This document shows positions 7,712-14,389 of a DNA stretch of 15,042 nt, in pieces. Position numbers and translations under genes: made by a program. The notes under the pieces are model-generated. The model did not search any database. It worked only from the letters and a program-made list of their open reading frames with translations, and was not told the DNA's origin. The DNA comes from Erysipelotrichaceae bacterium (GTDB taxonomy: Bacteria > Bacillota_I > Bacilli_A > Erysipelotrichales > Erysipelotrichaceae): NCBI GenBank assembly GCA_017620435.1, contig JAFZQL010000025.1:1-15042 (forward strand). Direction: 5' to 3'. Position 1 is the first letter of the stretch. Each line of letters opens with the position of its first letter.

Positions 7712-8853
7712 TGTACATCCTCGTGAAAAGTATCCGGTTTGTCCGGATCAAACGGCTCGTTTGCCCACATCAGTGTGATCAGATCCTCGCTGTCACTCAA
7801 GTTGATGATGTTGTGGGTATAACCCGGAAGCATGTGTACGGCTTCCGGCTTGCTGCCGCTTACCTCAAATGAAACGATCTCATCCGTACCGATCTTTCTT
7901 TCCTGAATCAGGGCATGTCCGCTGACTACCAGAAAGAATTCCCATTTTGAATTATGCCAGTGCTGTCCTTTGGTGATGCCCGGATGAGAGATATTGATGG
8001 AAAACTGACCGTGATCGGCCGTTTTCAGGAATTCCGTAAATGACCCTCTGCTGTCTGTCTTGCTTTCCAGAGCGAACTTCATCTTTCTTTCCGGAAGATA
8101 GGAAAGGAAAGTGGAATACAGTTTCTTTTCGAAGCTCTGATCGGCGATCGGAGGCATCATCAGAGTCTGCGGCTGGGCATTGAATTCATACAGAAGATCA
8201 GTGATCTCACCCAATGTTTTCCTGTATGTCGTTTCAACAAAACAGATATCCTTTTCCCTGTGTTCCCTGCCCTGCAGAGCGTTGAACATCTCCGCTACGA
8301 TATCGTCGATATAGACCAGGGTCAGCAGTGTGTTTCTGTCATTGACTACGATCGGCAGATCGTTGGCGATATTGCTGCAGAAGGTCGCCACCGCACTGTT
8401 GTAGTTGGGACGGCACCACTTGCCGAAAACGTTCGGGAAACGGTAGACCAGAGTCTTTACCTGATTCTCTCTTCCGTACGCCAGCAGCAGATCTTCCGCC
8501 TCTTTCTTCGACTTTCCGTAGTCGTTGTCCAACAGTGCCTGTGTTGAACTCGAAAGCATCACCGGACAGGTGTTTCCGTGTTTCTTCAGAAGATCCAGAA
8601 GATGTGCAAGAAAACTGTGATTGATATTGAATTCTTCGCTGTCTTTCGGTCTGTTGATACCGGCCAGATTGAATACGAAATCGCATTCCCGGCAATACGT
8701 TTCCAGCAGATTATGATCGCTGTCGACATCATATTCAAAGATCTCATCGACAGTAAAACCCTGCGTCCTGTCTTTTCCGTCTCTAACGTTCTTTAGATTC
8801 TCGCACAGATTCCTGCCGATAAAACCTCTGGCGCCGGTAATTAGTATTTTCAT
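7708..8853 (-). CDS. capF: CapF/FnlB/WbjC bifunctional reductase-epimerase for UDP-L-FucNAc
   Basis: A 381-residue two-domain enzyme. The N-terminal short-chain dehydrogenase/reductase domain (1 to about 245) has GARGFIG (7-13, NAD(P)H binding), SSSTQA (101-106) and the Y112-x3-K116 pair in DYGKSKKEAE. The C-terminal cupin domain (about 260-376) shows GITKGQHWHNSKWEFF (292-307) with H298, H300 and E305, then H347 in PGYTHNI, the likely metal ligands. This fusion is characteristic of CapF, which epimerises and reduces the CapE product to UDP-2-acetamido-2,6-dideoxy-L-talose. MKILITGA is the normal family N-terminus, so ATG 8853 is the right start, yet no Shine-Dalgarno sequence precedes it. 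A strong terminator lies directly upstream. The gene heads the second transcription unit and overlaps the next gene by 4 bp. Confidence 0.95.
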   Translation of the reverse strand: MKILITGARGFIGRNLCENLKNVRDGKDRTQGFTVDEIFEYDVDSDHNLLETYCRECDFVFNLAGINRPKDSEEFNINHSFLAHLLDLLKKHGNTCPVMLSSSTQALLDNDYGKSKKEAEDLLLAYGRENQVKTLVYRFPNVFGKWCRPNYNSAVATFCSNIANDLPIVVNDRNTLLTLVYIDDIVAEMFNALQGREHREKDICFVETTYRKTLGEITDLLYEFNAQPQTLMMPPIADQSFEKKLYSTFLSYLPERKMKFALESKTDSRGSFTEFLKTADHGQFSINISHPGITKGQHWHNSKWEFFLVVSGHALIQERKIGTDEIVSFEVSGSKPEAVHMLPGYTHNIINLSDSEDLITLMWANEPFDPDKPDTFHEDVQ

Positions 8854-8862
8854 CTATTTCAT

Positions 8863-8868
8863 TTTATA
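8863..8868 (-). promoter_or_regulatory. Candidate -10 element for the capF unit (weak)
   Basis: The minus strand reads TATAAA at 8868-8863, 9 bases before the capF ATG at 8853. No good -35 is found: CTTTCA 16 bases upstream matches TTGACA at three positions only and lies inside the terminator stem. If used, the transcript would start at or within a few bases of the ATG, which would fit the absence of an RBS. The T-run of the terminator makes any AT-rich match here likely by chance, so this is a candidate only. Confidence 0.3.
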
Positions 8869-8894
8869 AAAAAAGACTTTATTATGAAAGTCTT
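8868..8894 (-). terminator. Intrinsic terminator after the MBOAT gene, before capF
   Basis: On the minus strand AAGACTTT (8894-8887) and AAAGTCTT (8880-8873) form a perfect 8-bp stem with the 6-base loop CATAAT. The stem is followed at once by TTTTT (8872-8868), giving a 7-T run with the stem end. The plus strand has no T-run after the hairpin, so it acts on the minus-strand units. It lies about 30 bases after the MBOAT stop and ends 15 bases before the capF start. It should end the capE-led transcript, at least partly, and so divide the cluster in two. Confidence 0.85.
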
Positions 8895-8923
8895 ATCGGA
8901 TGTTTAGGGGTATTGCTTTGGAT

Positions 8924-10285
8924 TCAGAAGCGGAAATAGACAAAAGGATTGCCGGCGGTGTAGGCCAGACAGATCAGCAGTCCGACGAAGATGCAGAACA
9001 GCGTCAGTCCTTTTGCCGTATGCAGATCCTGCAGCAGATAGTAGCCGTCATACAGCCGGTTTTCGTTCTTTTTCCATGCGATCAGTAGCAGATAGAGAAA
9101 AGACATCAGGAAACCGCTAAAGGACCAGAGATACGGCTGAAAGATGCCCTGATGTGCCGTGAACAGGGCCGTAAAGATGTCTTTCACCTGAACGAAGCTG
9201 TCCGCCCGGAAGAAGACCCATGTCGCACTGATGAGGATGTAGACAATGATCTTTCTAAGAACGGCAGGAATGCCTTGAATCGCAGAAAACAGCGGTCTTT
9301 CCAGACACATAAGCAGTCCGTTGATCAGACCCCAAAGCAGGAAGGTCCAGTCCGCTCCATGCCATATTCCGCTAAGTCCCATGACGATCAGCAGGTTCAG
9401 ATACTGTCTCGTTTTTCCCCTGCGGTTGCCGCCTAAAGGAATATAGACGTAATCCCTGAACCAGGAAGACAGAGAGATATGCCATCTTCTCCAGAATTCC
9501 GTAACGCTGCCAGAAAGATAAGGCAGATCGAAATTCTTTTTCAGATCATAGCCGAGACACTTGCTGATACCGATGGCAATATCGGAATAGCCGGAGAAAT
9601 CCATGTATATCTGCAAGGAATAGGAAAGCAGCGCAAATGCGATCGTCAGCCGGCTGAAAGCTTTCGGCGCGGCATAGACATCATTCACAAATACGGCGAT
9701 CCGATCGGCGATCACCATCTTCTTGAAATAACCGATGGCCATGATCTGGATTCCTGTTTCGATATTCCGTAAAGAGATCTTTCTATTCTCCTTGAACTGT
9801 TCCAGCAGATCCCCGACTCTGACGATAGGACCGGAAATGATGTTCGGGAAGAAACAGAGATAGGAAGCAAACATGATGAGGTCCTTTTCGGCACCGATCC
9901 TGTTTCTGCGGATATCGCAAAGATAGGAGATCGCTTCAAAAGAATAGAAAGAGATTCCCAACGGAAGGATGATGTTCAGCGTAGAGAAACCAGCGGTCTT
10001 CAGGAAGAAGTTACAATATTTGAAGAACCCCAGCAGTACTACAGGTATGGCGATACCAAGATAGAAAAACGGTTTTTTCTCTGCTTTTAAACCGCACAGA
10101 TAGACCGATACGGTCATAAAAAGCAGCAGGAAAGAAAAACGGTAATCCGTATAGGAATAAAACACAAAGTCGGCAGCCAGAAGATAGATCCTGAACGCTC
10201 TGTCACCGAAAAACTTCTGAATCAAAGATCCGGACAGAAGAAACAGAATAAAGAAAACAAGAAACGCAGGTGTAATAAAAGACAT
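8924..10285 (-). CDS. MBOAT family membrane O-acyltransferase (AlgI/DltB/PatA-like)
   Basis: A 453-residue polytopic enzyme with about ten membrane segments. Diagnostic features are LPLGISFYSFEAISYLCDI (107-125), PNIISGPIVR (147-156), YMDFSGYSDIAIG (227-239), EFWRRWHISLSSWFRDYVYI (263-282) and SGIWHGADWTF (305-315), in which His309 is the conserved active-site histidine of MBOAT proteins. The C-terminus NPFVYFRF is the usual family end. Members move an acyl (often acetyl) group from a cytoplasmic donor across the membrane to a polysaccharide or teichoic acid, usually with an SGNH partner protein, which is encoded just upstream. The start shares one base with the stop of that gene (TGATG), with AGAGGA a few bases before. 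It is the last gene of the capE-led unit. O-acetylation of the polymer is the likely outcome. Confidence 0.93.
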   Translation of the reverse strand: MSFITPAFLVFFILFLLSGSLIQKFFGDRAFRIYLLAADFVFYSYTDYRFSFLLLFMTVSVYLCGLKAEKKPFFYLGIAIPVVLLGFFKYCNFFLKTAGFSTLNIILPLGISFYSFEAISYLCDIRRNRIGAEKDLIMFASYLCFFPNIISGPIVRVGDLLEQFKENRKISLRNIETGIQIMAIGYFKKMVIADRIAVFVNDVYAAPKAFSRLTIAFALLSYSLQIYMDFSGYSDIAIGISKCLGYDLKKNFDLPYLSGSVTEFWRRWHISLSSWFRDYVYIPLGGNRRGKTRQYLNLLIVMGLSGIWHGADWTFLLWGLINGLLMCLERPLFSAIQGIPAVLRKIIVYILISATWVFFRADSFVQVKDIFTALFTAHQGIFQPYLWSFSGFLMSFLYLLLIAWKKNENRLYDGYYLLQDLHTAKGLTLFCIFVGLLICLAYTAGNPFVYFRF

Positions 10286-11253
10286 CAGTGTTCCTCTTTC
10301 AGGATCCGGTATAGTTCTTCGGCCATCATGCGGTGTCCTTCTACATTCAGATGTCCGTTGCCGATTTTCGTATTGATGAAACCGTAAGGCAGTATTCTGT
10401 TTTTCTCGTATTCCTCGATATACTTCTCCGACATATCCAGATAGGTAATGCCGTTTTCTTTACACAGTCGGGACCAGATCCCGGTCCTCTCGTCCGTGTT
10501 GACCTGAAGAGAACCGTCATCGTTTAAGGAAAGAGTCGGATGATAAAGGATGACGGTTTTACAATCATGTGTTTCGCAGATCTGACGGATCAGCTGCAGA
10601 AGTTCATTGATCCTGCTTTCATCCGCATAATCCTTGTCTGTTCTGCTCTCCCTTTCTTCCGTAATAAAGTTCTGATACTGGGAATATGCCAGCCTTAAAA
10701 AAGGACTTCTCTGTAGCAGACCGATGATCCCTTCGTTTTCCGCTGCAGTCTGCGGAACCTCATCATTCAGCACCGTCTTGATTTCTCTATGGGTAAAAGC
10801 GATGTTGTTGGTTTCCAGGACGACGACATCCGGCCGATACTTTTCCAGCGCCTCGTTCAGATTGGAAACACAGACCTTTAGATTGTGACCAGCCATCGCC
10901 AGGCTGTATACGTTCTCTTTCAGCAGATCCTGCAGCAGAGACGACATGTTTCTTTCCTGTGGGATCGAAAGACCCTGCAGATGAGAGGAGCCCATGATCA
11001 GCACATCTGCTTTTTCTCCGTGATAATCATCTGTCTCCATGTATCCTTCATTGTTCGTTCTTCCGTATCCGATCCCTTCATTCATCTGGATGTATCTCTT
11101 GTTTTTTTCCCAGATATAGTCGGTAGATCCGTCTTCACAATCCAGGTGAACCGGAACATTGTAGTAGAACATACAAAAAAGATTGAGAACGATAAAGGAC
11201 GTTATCAATGCGATAAATATATTTCTGATACAGAAAGAAGTTTTATTCTTCAT
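10285..11253 (-). CDS. SGNH-hydrolase-like extracytoplasmic protein, partner of the MBOAT enzyme
   Basis: A 322-residue protein when started at ATG 11253 (MKNKTSF). A longer reading frame from 11325 would add 24 arginine/cysteine-rich residues wholly inside the cytidylyltransferase gene and is unlikely. A basic start and one hydrophobic segment (about 11-31) form a signal anchor; the rest should lie outside. LIMGSSHLQGL (85-95) resembles SGNH block I with Ser89 or Ser90 as candidate nucleophile. VLETNN (145-150) could be block III. GNGHLNVEGHRMMAEELY (298-315) matches the C-terminal block with His301, but Asn/Gly stands where an acidic residue is expected near the His. Paired with MBOAT as in AlgI/AlgJ or DltB/DltD, it probably takes the acyl group to the polymer. 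It overlaps the upstream gene by 11 bp. Confidence 0.78.
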   Translation of the reverse strand: MKNKTSFCIRNIFIALITSFIVLNLFCMFYYNVPVHLDCEDGSTDYIWEKNKRYIQMNEGIGYGRTNNEGYMETDDYHGEKADVLIMGSSHLQGLSIPQERNMSSLLQDLLKENVYSLAMAGHNLKVCVSNLNEALEKYRPDVVVLETNNIAFTHREIKTVLNDEVPQTAAENEGIIGLLQRSPFLRLAYSQYQNFITEERESRTDKDYADESRINELLQLIRQICETHDCKTVILYHPTLSLNDDGSLQVNTDERTGIWSRLCKENGITYLDMSEKYIEEYEKNRILPYGFINTKIGNGHLNVEGHRMMAEELYRILKEEH

Positions 11254-11674
11254 TCTGCTTCTCGTGCAGTATGTCTGCCAGCATCGTCGAGGAGATCCCC
11301 TCCGTATGCGGCAGGAAAACAACATCTACGCCGATCCTGGAGAAGTCTTCGACGATCTTGTTGTACATGTCGCTGTTTTGCCAGTCTGATCCGTGAAACA
11401 GAGCATCAAAATGCAGCTTTTCCCAGGCTTCCATCTTATTCATGCTGGTCTGTGGGACGACTTCATCGACGCACTTCAGTTCACTGACGATCGCAACTCT
11501 TTCTTCAAAAGGAATGATCGGCGTCTTGTGTTTGTATTCTTTTACAACCTCATCCGTACTGACCCCTACGATCAGATAATCGCAGCGTTCTTTCGCCCGT
11601 TTCAGGATGTTGAGATGTCCGATATGGAACATGTCAAAAACGCCCGTAGTATAGCCTACTTTATATTTCTTCAT
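11243..11674 (-). CDS. TagD-like cytidylyltransferase (probably glycerol-3-phosphate cytidylyltransferase)
   Basis: A 143-residue nucleotidyltransferase close to the usual TagD length (about 130). It has GVFDMFHIGHLNILKRAKE (11-29) with the HIGH motif (17-20), LIVGVSTDE (34-42), GSDWQN (95-100) and the C-terminal HTEGISST (123-130), equivalent to the RTEGISTT signature of TagD with His for Arg. The YKHKTPIIPFEER stretch (47-59) marks a subgroup often found next to LicD genes, in which the alcohol phosphate could be glycerol-, ethanolamine- or choline-phosphate. It would make a CDP-linked donor from CTP in the cytoplasm. It overlaps licD by 4 bp (ATGA), with AAGGTGG as RBS, so the two are probably made together. 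The class is clear; the substrate is inferred. Confidence 0.85.
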   Translation of the reverse strand: MKKYKVGYTTGVFDMFHIGHLNILKRAKERCDYLIVGVSTDEVVKEYKHKTPIIPFEERVAIVSELKCVDEVVPQTSMNKMEAWEKLHFDALFHGSDWQNSDMYNKIVEDFSRIGVDVVFLPHTEGISSTMLADILHEKQNEE

Positions 11675-12426
11675 ATTTCTACCACCTTAGCCATCAGCCT
11701 GTCGATCTCTTCCTGAGGAGGAAACTTCATGTAGTCTCCGTAATACTGTTTCAGATAGAAATCTACTTCAGAAGGAATGACTGCTTCTGTATCTTCAAAA
11801 GGAACACTCTGTCCCTTGCCGTATACCTTCTTGTCAAAAATATTCTTGGCACCGTATTTACCGGAAGGATTCATCACGTATGTCGCTTCCTGATACGGAT
11901 ATCTGCTGCACAGTTCATCAAAAAGTCTGTCGTATTTCTTCTTGTCCGTAAGACGTTCATACAGATATCTGAATTTTCTCTTCAGCAGCATCTTATACAT
12001 CGGTGCCCGCACCTGTTTGTTTTCTTTCGTATAGGATCTTGCTTCCTCGATCATGGCCAGCTGTTCCTCTCTGTCGTCCGGGAGACCGATCAGTCTGAAG
12101 ACATCGACATGTAAAGACTTGGTCTTCACGTTTCTTAAACCGACACGAGGAAAGAGTCTGAACGAATGATCGTCGCCTTTAAAATAATCGACGAAATACG
12201 TTTCCGGAAGCTGTTTTCTCGCACACTCGACAAAAAAGTCGATCTGATCGTTCGGAATGATGATATCCGCATCGTTGTCCCAGGGAATAAAACCCTTGTG
12301 CCTGATGGCGCCCAGCACCGTTCCGGCCTGGCAGTAATAGGTAATACCGTTCCTTTTACAGACATCGATGATCGCTTTCAGTATCTCAAGCAGGATCTCC
12401 TGCTGTTTCTTTAAATCTGCCTGCAT
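11671..12426 (-). CDS. licD: LicD family phosphotransferase (first of two)
   Basis: A 251-residue member of the LicD/fukutin-related family. The core motif GTVLGAIRHKGFIPWDNDAD (35-54) contains the G-T-x-L-G-A start and the D52-A-D54 pair expected to bind metal; Asn51 replaces the Asp usual in PWDDDxDI. LicD proteins transfer phosphocholine, phosphoethanolamine, phosphoglycerol or phosphoribitol from a CDP donor onto sugars. The directly following, overlapping TagD-like gene suggests CDP-glycerol or a similar donor. An AGGGAG RBS lies upstream of ATG 12426, 11 bases after the capE stop. No membrane segment is seen, so it acts in the cytoplasm or at its membrane face. It is a clear paralogue of the protein at 14349-13558, sharing the N-terminal LKK...E...I..VC..NGITYY pattern. 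Confidence 0.9.
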   Translation of the reverse strand: MQADLKKQQEILLEILKAIIDVCKRNGITYYCQAGTVLGAIRHKGFIPWDNDADIIIPNDQIDFFVECARKQLPETYFVDYFKGDDHSFRLFPRVGLRNVKTKSLHVDVFRLIGLPDDREEQLAMIEEARSYTKENKQVRAPMYKMLLKRKFRYLYERLTDKKKYDRLFDELCSRYPYQEATYVMNPSGKYGAKNIFDKKVYGKGQSVPFEDTEAVIPSEVDFYLKQYYGDYMKFPPQEEIDRLMAKVVEI

Positions 12427-12437
12427 GTCTTCTCCCT

Positions 12438-13454
12438 TTACTGAAACAGATCCAGCTTCAGCAGAAGCTGCTTCATTTCTTCCAGATCAAGTCTTCTGGT
12501 ATTGTGCGAATTGTATTCTTCCGCAAGATCCAGACTGACAGAACCTTTTGAAATATAACGGTCGTAGTTCAGATCCCGGTTATCGGCAGGGATACGGAAA
12601 TATCCGCCGAGATCTTCCGCCTTGATCATGTCCTCTTTCGTTACCAGGACTTCATAAAGCTTTTCTCCGTGTCTTGTACCGATATTGACGATACGGCTGT
12701 CTTCTTTTCCCTTTAGTTCCAGGATAGCCTTTGCCAGCGTATCGATCGTAGCAGCCGGAGCTTTCTGTACAAACAGATCTCCCTGATTGCCGTTTTCAAA
12801 CGCAAAAAGCACCAGTTCTACGGCTTCATCCAGCGTCATCATGAATCTGGTCATGTTCGGATTGGTTACCGTGATCGGCTGATCGTTTTCGATCTGTTCC
12901 AGGAACAGAGGGATCACCGAACCTCTGGATGCCATGACATTGCCGTATCTGGTCAGACACAGTATCGTATCCCCTTCTTCCAGCTGTCTTGATCTGGCGA
13001 TCACGTTTTTCTCCATCAGGGCCTTGGTCATGCCCATTGCATTGATCGGATAGGCTGCCTTGTCGGTCGAAAGGAAAATAGCCTTTTTCACGCCGTGTTT
13101 TACACAGGCATCGATCACATTATCGGATCCCAGAACATTGGTCTTGACCGCTTCGATCGGATAGAACTCGCAGGAAGGAACCTGCTTTAAAGCAGCCGCA
13201 TGAAAGACGTAGTCTACACCCTTAAAAGCATACTCAATCGATTTATAATCTCTGACATCGCCGATAAAGAATCTCAGCTTCCCGGCATATTCCGGATACT
13301 TCTGCTGATATTCATGACGCATGTCGTCCTGTTTCTTTTCATCTCTGGAAAGGATCCTGATCTCTTTGATGCCGCTGCTCAGGAATCTCCTGGCTACAGC
13401 ATTCCCGAAAGAACCTGTTCCGCCTGTAATCAGTAACGTTTTCCCATCAAACAT
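12438..13454 (-). CDS. capE: UDP-GlcNAc 4,6-dehydratase/5-epimerase, CapE/FnlA/WbjB type
   Basis: A 338-residue soluble dehydratase of the short-chain dehydrogenase family. It shows GGTGSFG (11-17, NADP binding), HAAALKQVP (85-93), STDKAA (129-134) and MGMTK (140-144), in which Met140 takes the place of the usual Tyr of Y-x3-K, as in inverting FlaA1/CapE-type enzymes. RYGNVMASRGSVIPLF follows. It starts the path from UDP-GlcNAc to UDP-L-FucNAc, with capF and capG further down. ATG 13454 was chosen over an in-frame ATG at 13499 because a perfect AAGGAGG lies 8 bases upstream and MFDGKTLLITGG is the family's normal start; 13499 lies in the promoter region. A plain PseB-like role is a less likely alternative. 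It heads the first transcription unit. Confidence 0.93.
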   Translation of the reverse strand: MFDGKTLLITGGTGSFGNAVARRFLSSGIKEIRILSRDEKKQDDMRHEYQQKYPEYAGKLRFFIGDVRDYKSIEYAFKGVDYVFHAAALKQVPSCEFYPIEAVKTNVLGSDNVIDACVKHGVKKAIFLSTDKAAYPINAMGMTKALMEKNVIARSRQLEEGDTILCLTRYGNVMASRGSVIPLFLEQIENDQPITVTNPNMTRFMMTLDEAVELVLFAFENGNQGDLFVQKAPAATIDTLAKAILELKGKEDSRIVNIGTRHGEKLYEVLVTKEDMIKAEDLGGYFRIPADNRDLNYDRYISKGSVSLDLAEEYNSHNTRRLDLEEMKQLLLKLDLFQ

Positions 13455-13462
13455 TAAGAAAA

Positions 13463-13469
13463 CCTCCTT
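13463..13469 (-). promoter_or_regulatory. Ribosome binding site of capE (fixes the start)
   Basis: AAGGAGG at 13469-13463 on the minus strand is a full match to the anti-Shine-Dalgarno sequence. It lies 8 bases before ATG 13454 and 16 or more bases downstream of the in-frame ATG at 13499, which settles the start of capE. Confidence 0.9.
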
Positions 13470-13482
13470 GTTTAACATATTA

Positions 13483-13512
13483 AGTATATCATCAGACATT
13501 TTATTATGTCTT
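13483..13512 (-). promoter_or_regulatory. Promoter of the capE-led unit
   Basis: On the minus strand AAGACA (13512-13507; four of six TTGACA positions) and TATACT (13488-13483; five of six TATAAT positions) are 18 bases apart. The expected transcript start near 13476 leaves a leader of about 22 bases that contains the AAGGAGG site. The promoter lies in the gap after the licD terminator candidate, consistent with an independent unit of capE, licD, cytidylyltransferase, SGNH and MBOAT genes. Confidence 0.65.
13494..13511. promoter_or_regulatory. Perfect inverted repeat between -35 and -10 of capE (operator candidate)
   Basis: AGACAT (13494-13499) and ATGTCT (13506-13511) are perfect inverted halves separated by TTTATT. 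The dyad covers most of the -35 element and the spacer of the capE promoter, a place where a bound regulator would block RNA polymerase. No T-run follows in either direction, so it is not a normal terminator. A 6-bp dyad in AT-rich DNA can occur by chance. Confidence 0.4.
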
Positions 13513-13530
13513 AAAAAGTCGCAGGAGGGA

Positions 13531-13561
13531 AAGAAAAGAAAAACAGCCCTGCAGCGGCTAT
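13531..13561 (-). terminator. Intrinsic terminator candidate after licD (13558-14349)
   Basis: The minus strand has AGCC (13559-13556), a 7-base loop GCTGCAG and GGCT (13548-13545). Adding a U-G and an A-U pair at the base gives about six pairs. TTTTT (13543-13539) and then CTTTTCTTT follow. The stop codon TAG of licD (13560-13558) forms part of the stem. The stem is short, so strength is moderate, but the position between licD and the capE promoter is right for a terminator. Confidence 0.6.
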
Positions 13562-14349
13562 TTCCCTATGAATTCTTCGCCATCCGAGAAGACCACCCGA
13601 TCCGGATGATGCGTTACTCTTTTTTCTTCCGGCGGCAGTTCCATGTAATTCCTGCCGTAGATCGAAGTCAGGATCCTGTCGTAGCTTTCAGGCGCACGGA
13701 ATTTTTCGTTTTCAAAAACGATATACGTTCCCCGGCCGAACCATTCTTTCGGCATCGTCTGTTTGTAGACGCTGTATTGTGATCCGAAATTCACGTACAG
13801 GTCATAGCCTCTATTGTCCTGCGCCTTTGCGATCCTGTCTGCGATTTTCGCCCAGGTCCCGACCGGCAGGGCTTTTGAAAGACCGTACAAAAGAAGATTT
13901 GACCGATTGTTCGCGATGACTCTGCGTCTGGAAAAGACGGAGAAATTGAACAGCTCTTTCTGAATCTTCAGCAGACTGTTCTTCTGTTTTGCTTCATCCA
14001 GAGGAAAAATGTCAACGAATATTCCCCAGTTGGAGTCATCGCCTTCCATGTAGACGGTTCCCTCTTTCTGTACCTTGGCAAAATAGTTCGGATAGGCATC
14101 ATCACCGATCGTCAGGATCGAATATCCTTCATATGCGCCTGTCTGCATGATTCCGATGAACTTCTCGTAATCTTCTCTTGGCATTACGATATCAAGATCG
14201 TCGTCCCAGGGAATGAAACCTTTGTGGCGGACTGCCCCAAGCAAGGTTCCCGCAGTCAGATAATAAGTGATGCCGTTATCTTCACAGACGGCATCGATAA
14301 ATTTCATGATTCCTATCAGTTCCTGATGTAGTTTCTTTAAGTAGTCCAT
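13558..14349 (-). CDS. licD: LicD family phosphotransferase (second of two), single-gene unit
   Basis: A 263-residue LicD/fukutin-related protein with the full core motif GTLLGAVRHKGFIPWDDDLD (34-53), its Asp residues (49-51, 53) forming the metal site, followed by MPREDYEKF (56-64). The C-terminal part ends with an ILTSIYGRNYMELPPEEKR pattern usual in the family. It would transfer a phospho-alcohol from a CDP donor to a sugar; the donor may come from the TagD-like enzyme of the capE unit. ATG 14349 aligns with the start of the paralogue and is kept although no Shine-Dalgarno sequence precedes it. A near-consensus promoter ends 12 bases before the ATG, so the mRNA is probably almost leaderless. 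Met15 with an AGGA upstream is an alternative start but would cut a conserved N-terminal helix. Confidence 0.9.
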   Translation of the reverse strand: MDYLKKLHQELIGIMKFIDAVCEDNGITYYLTAGTLLGAVRHKGFIPWDDDLDIVMPREDYEKFIGIMQTGAYEGYSILTIGDDAYPNYFAKVQKEGTVYMEGDDSNWGIFVDIFPLDEAKQKNSLLKIQKELFNFSVFSRRRVIANNRSNLLLYGLSKALPVGTWAKIADRIAKAQDNRGYDLYVNFGSQYSVYKQTMPKEWFGRGTYIVFENEKFRAPESYDRILTSIYGRNYMELPPEEKRVTHHPDRVVFSDGEEFIGK

Positions 14350-14360
14350 ACAACAAAATG

Positions 14361-14389
14361 ATTATAAACAATAATCCGGTGATTGTCTA
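14361..14389 (-). promoter_or_regulatory. Near-consensus promoter of the second licD gene
   Basis: On the minus strand TAGACA (14389-14384, five of six) and a perfect TATAAT (14366-14361) are exactly 17 bases apart. Only 11 bases lie between the -10 and ATG 14349, so a start 6-8 bases after the -10 would give a leader of about 4-6 bases. There is no Shine-Dalgarno sequence in that space. Confidence 0.75.

Noticed and set aside
11254..11325. N-terminal extension of the SGNH-like protein up to an ATG at 11325
   Set aside because: The added 24 residues are arginine/cysteine rich and fully inside the cytidylyltransferase gene. Met at 11253 starts a normal basic-plus-hydrophobic signal anchor.
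13455..13499. N-terminal extension of CapE up to an ATG at 13499
   Set aside because: The extra codons contain the -10 region and the perfect AAGGAGG of the real start, and the extension is not part of the family.
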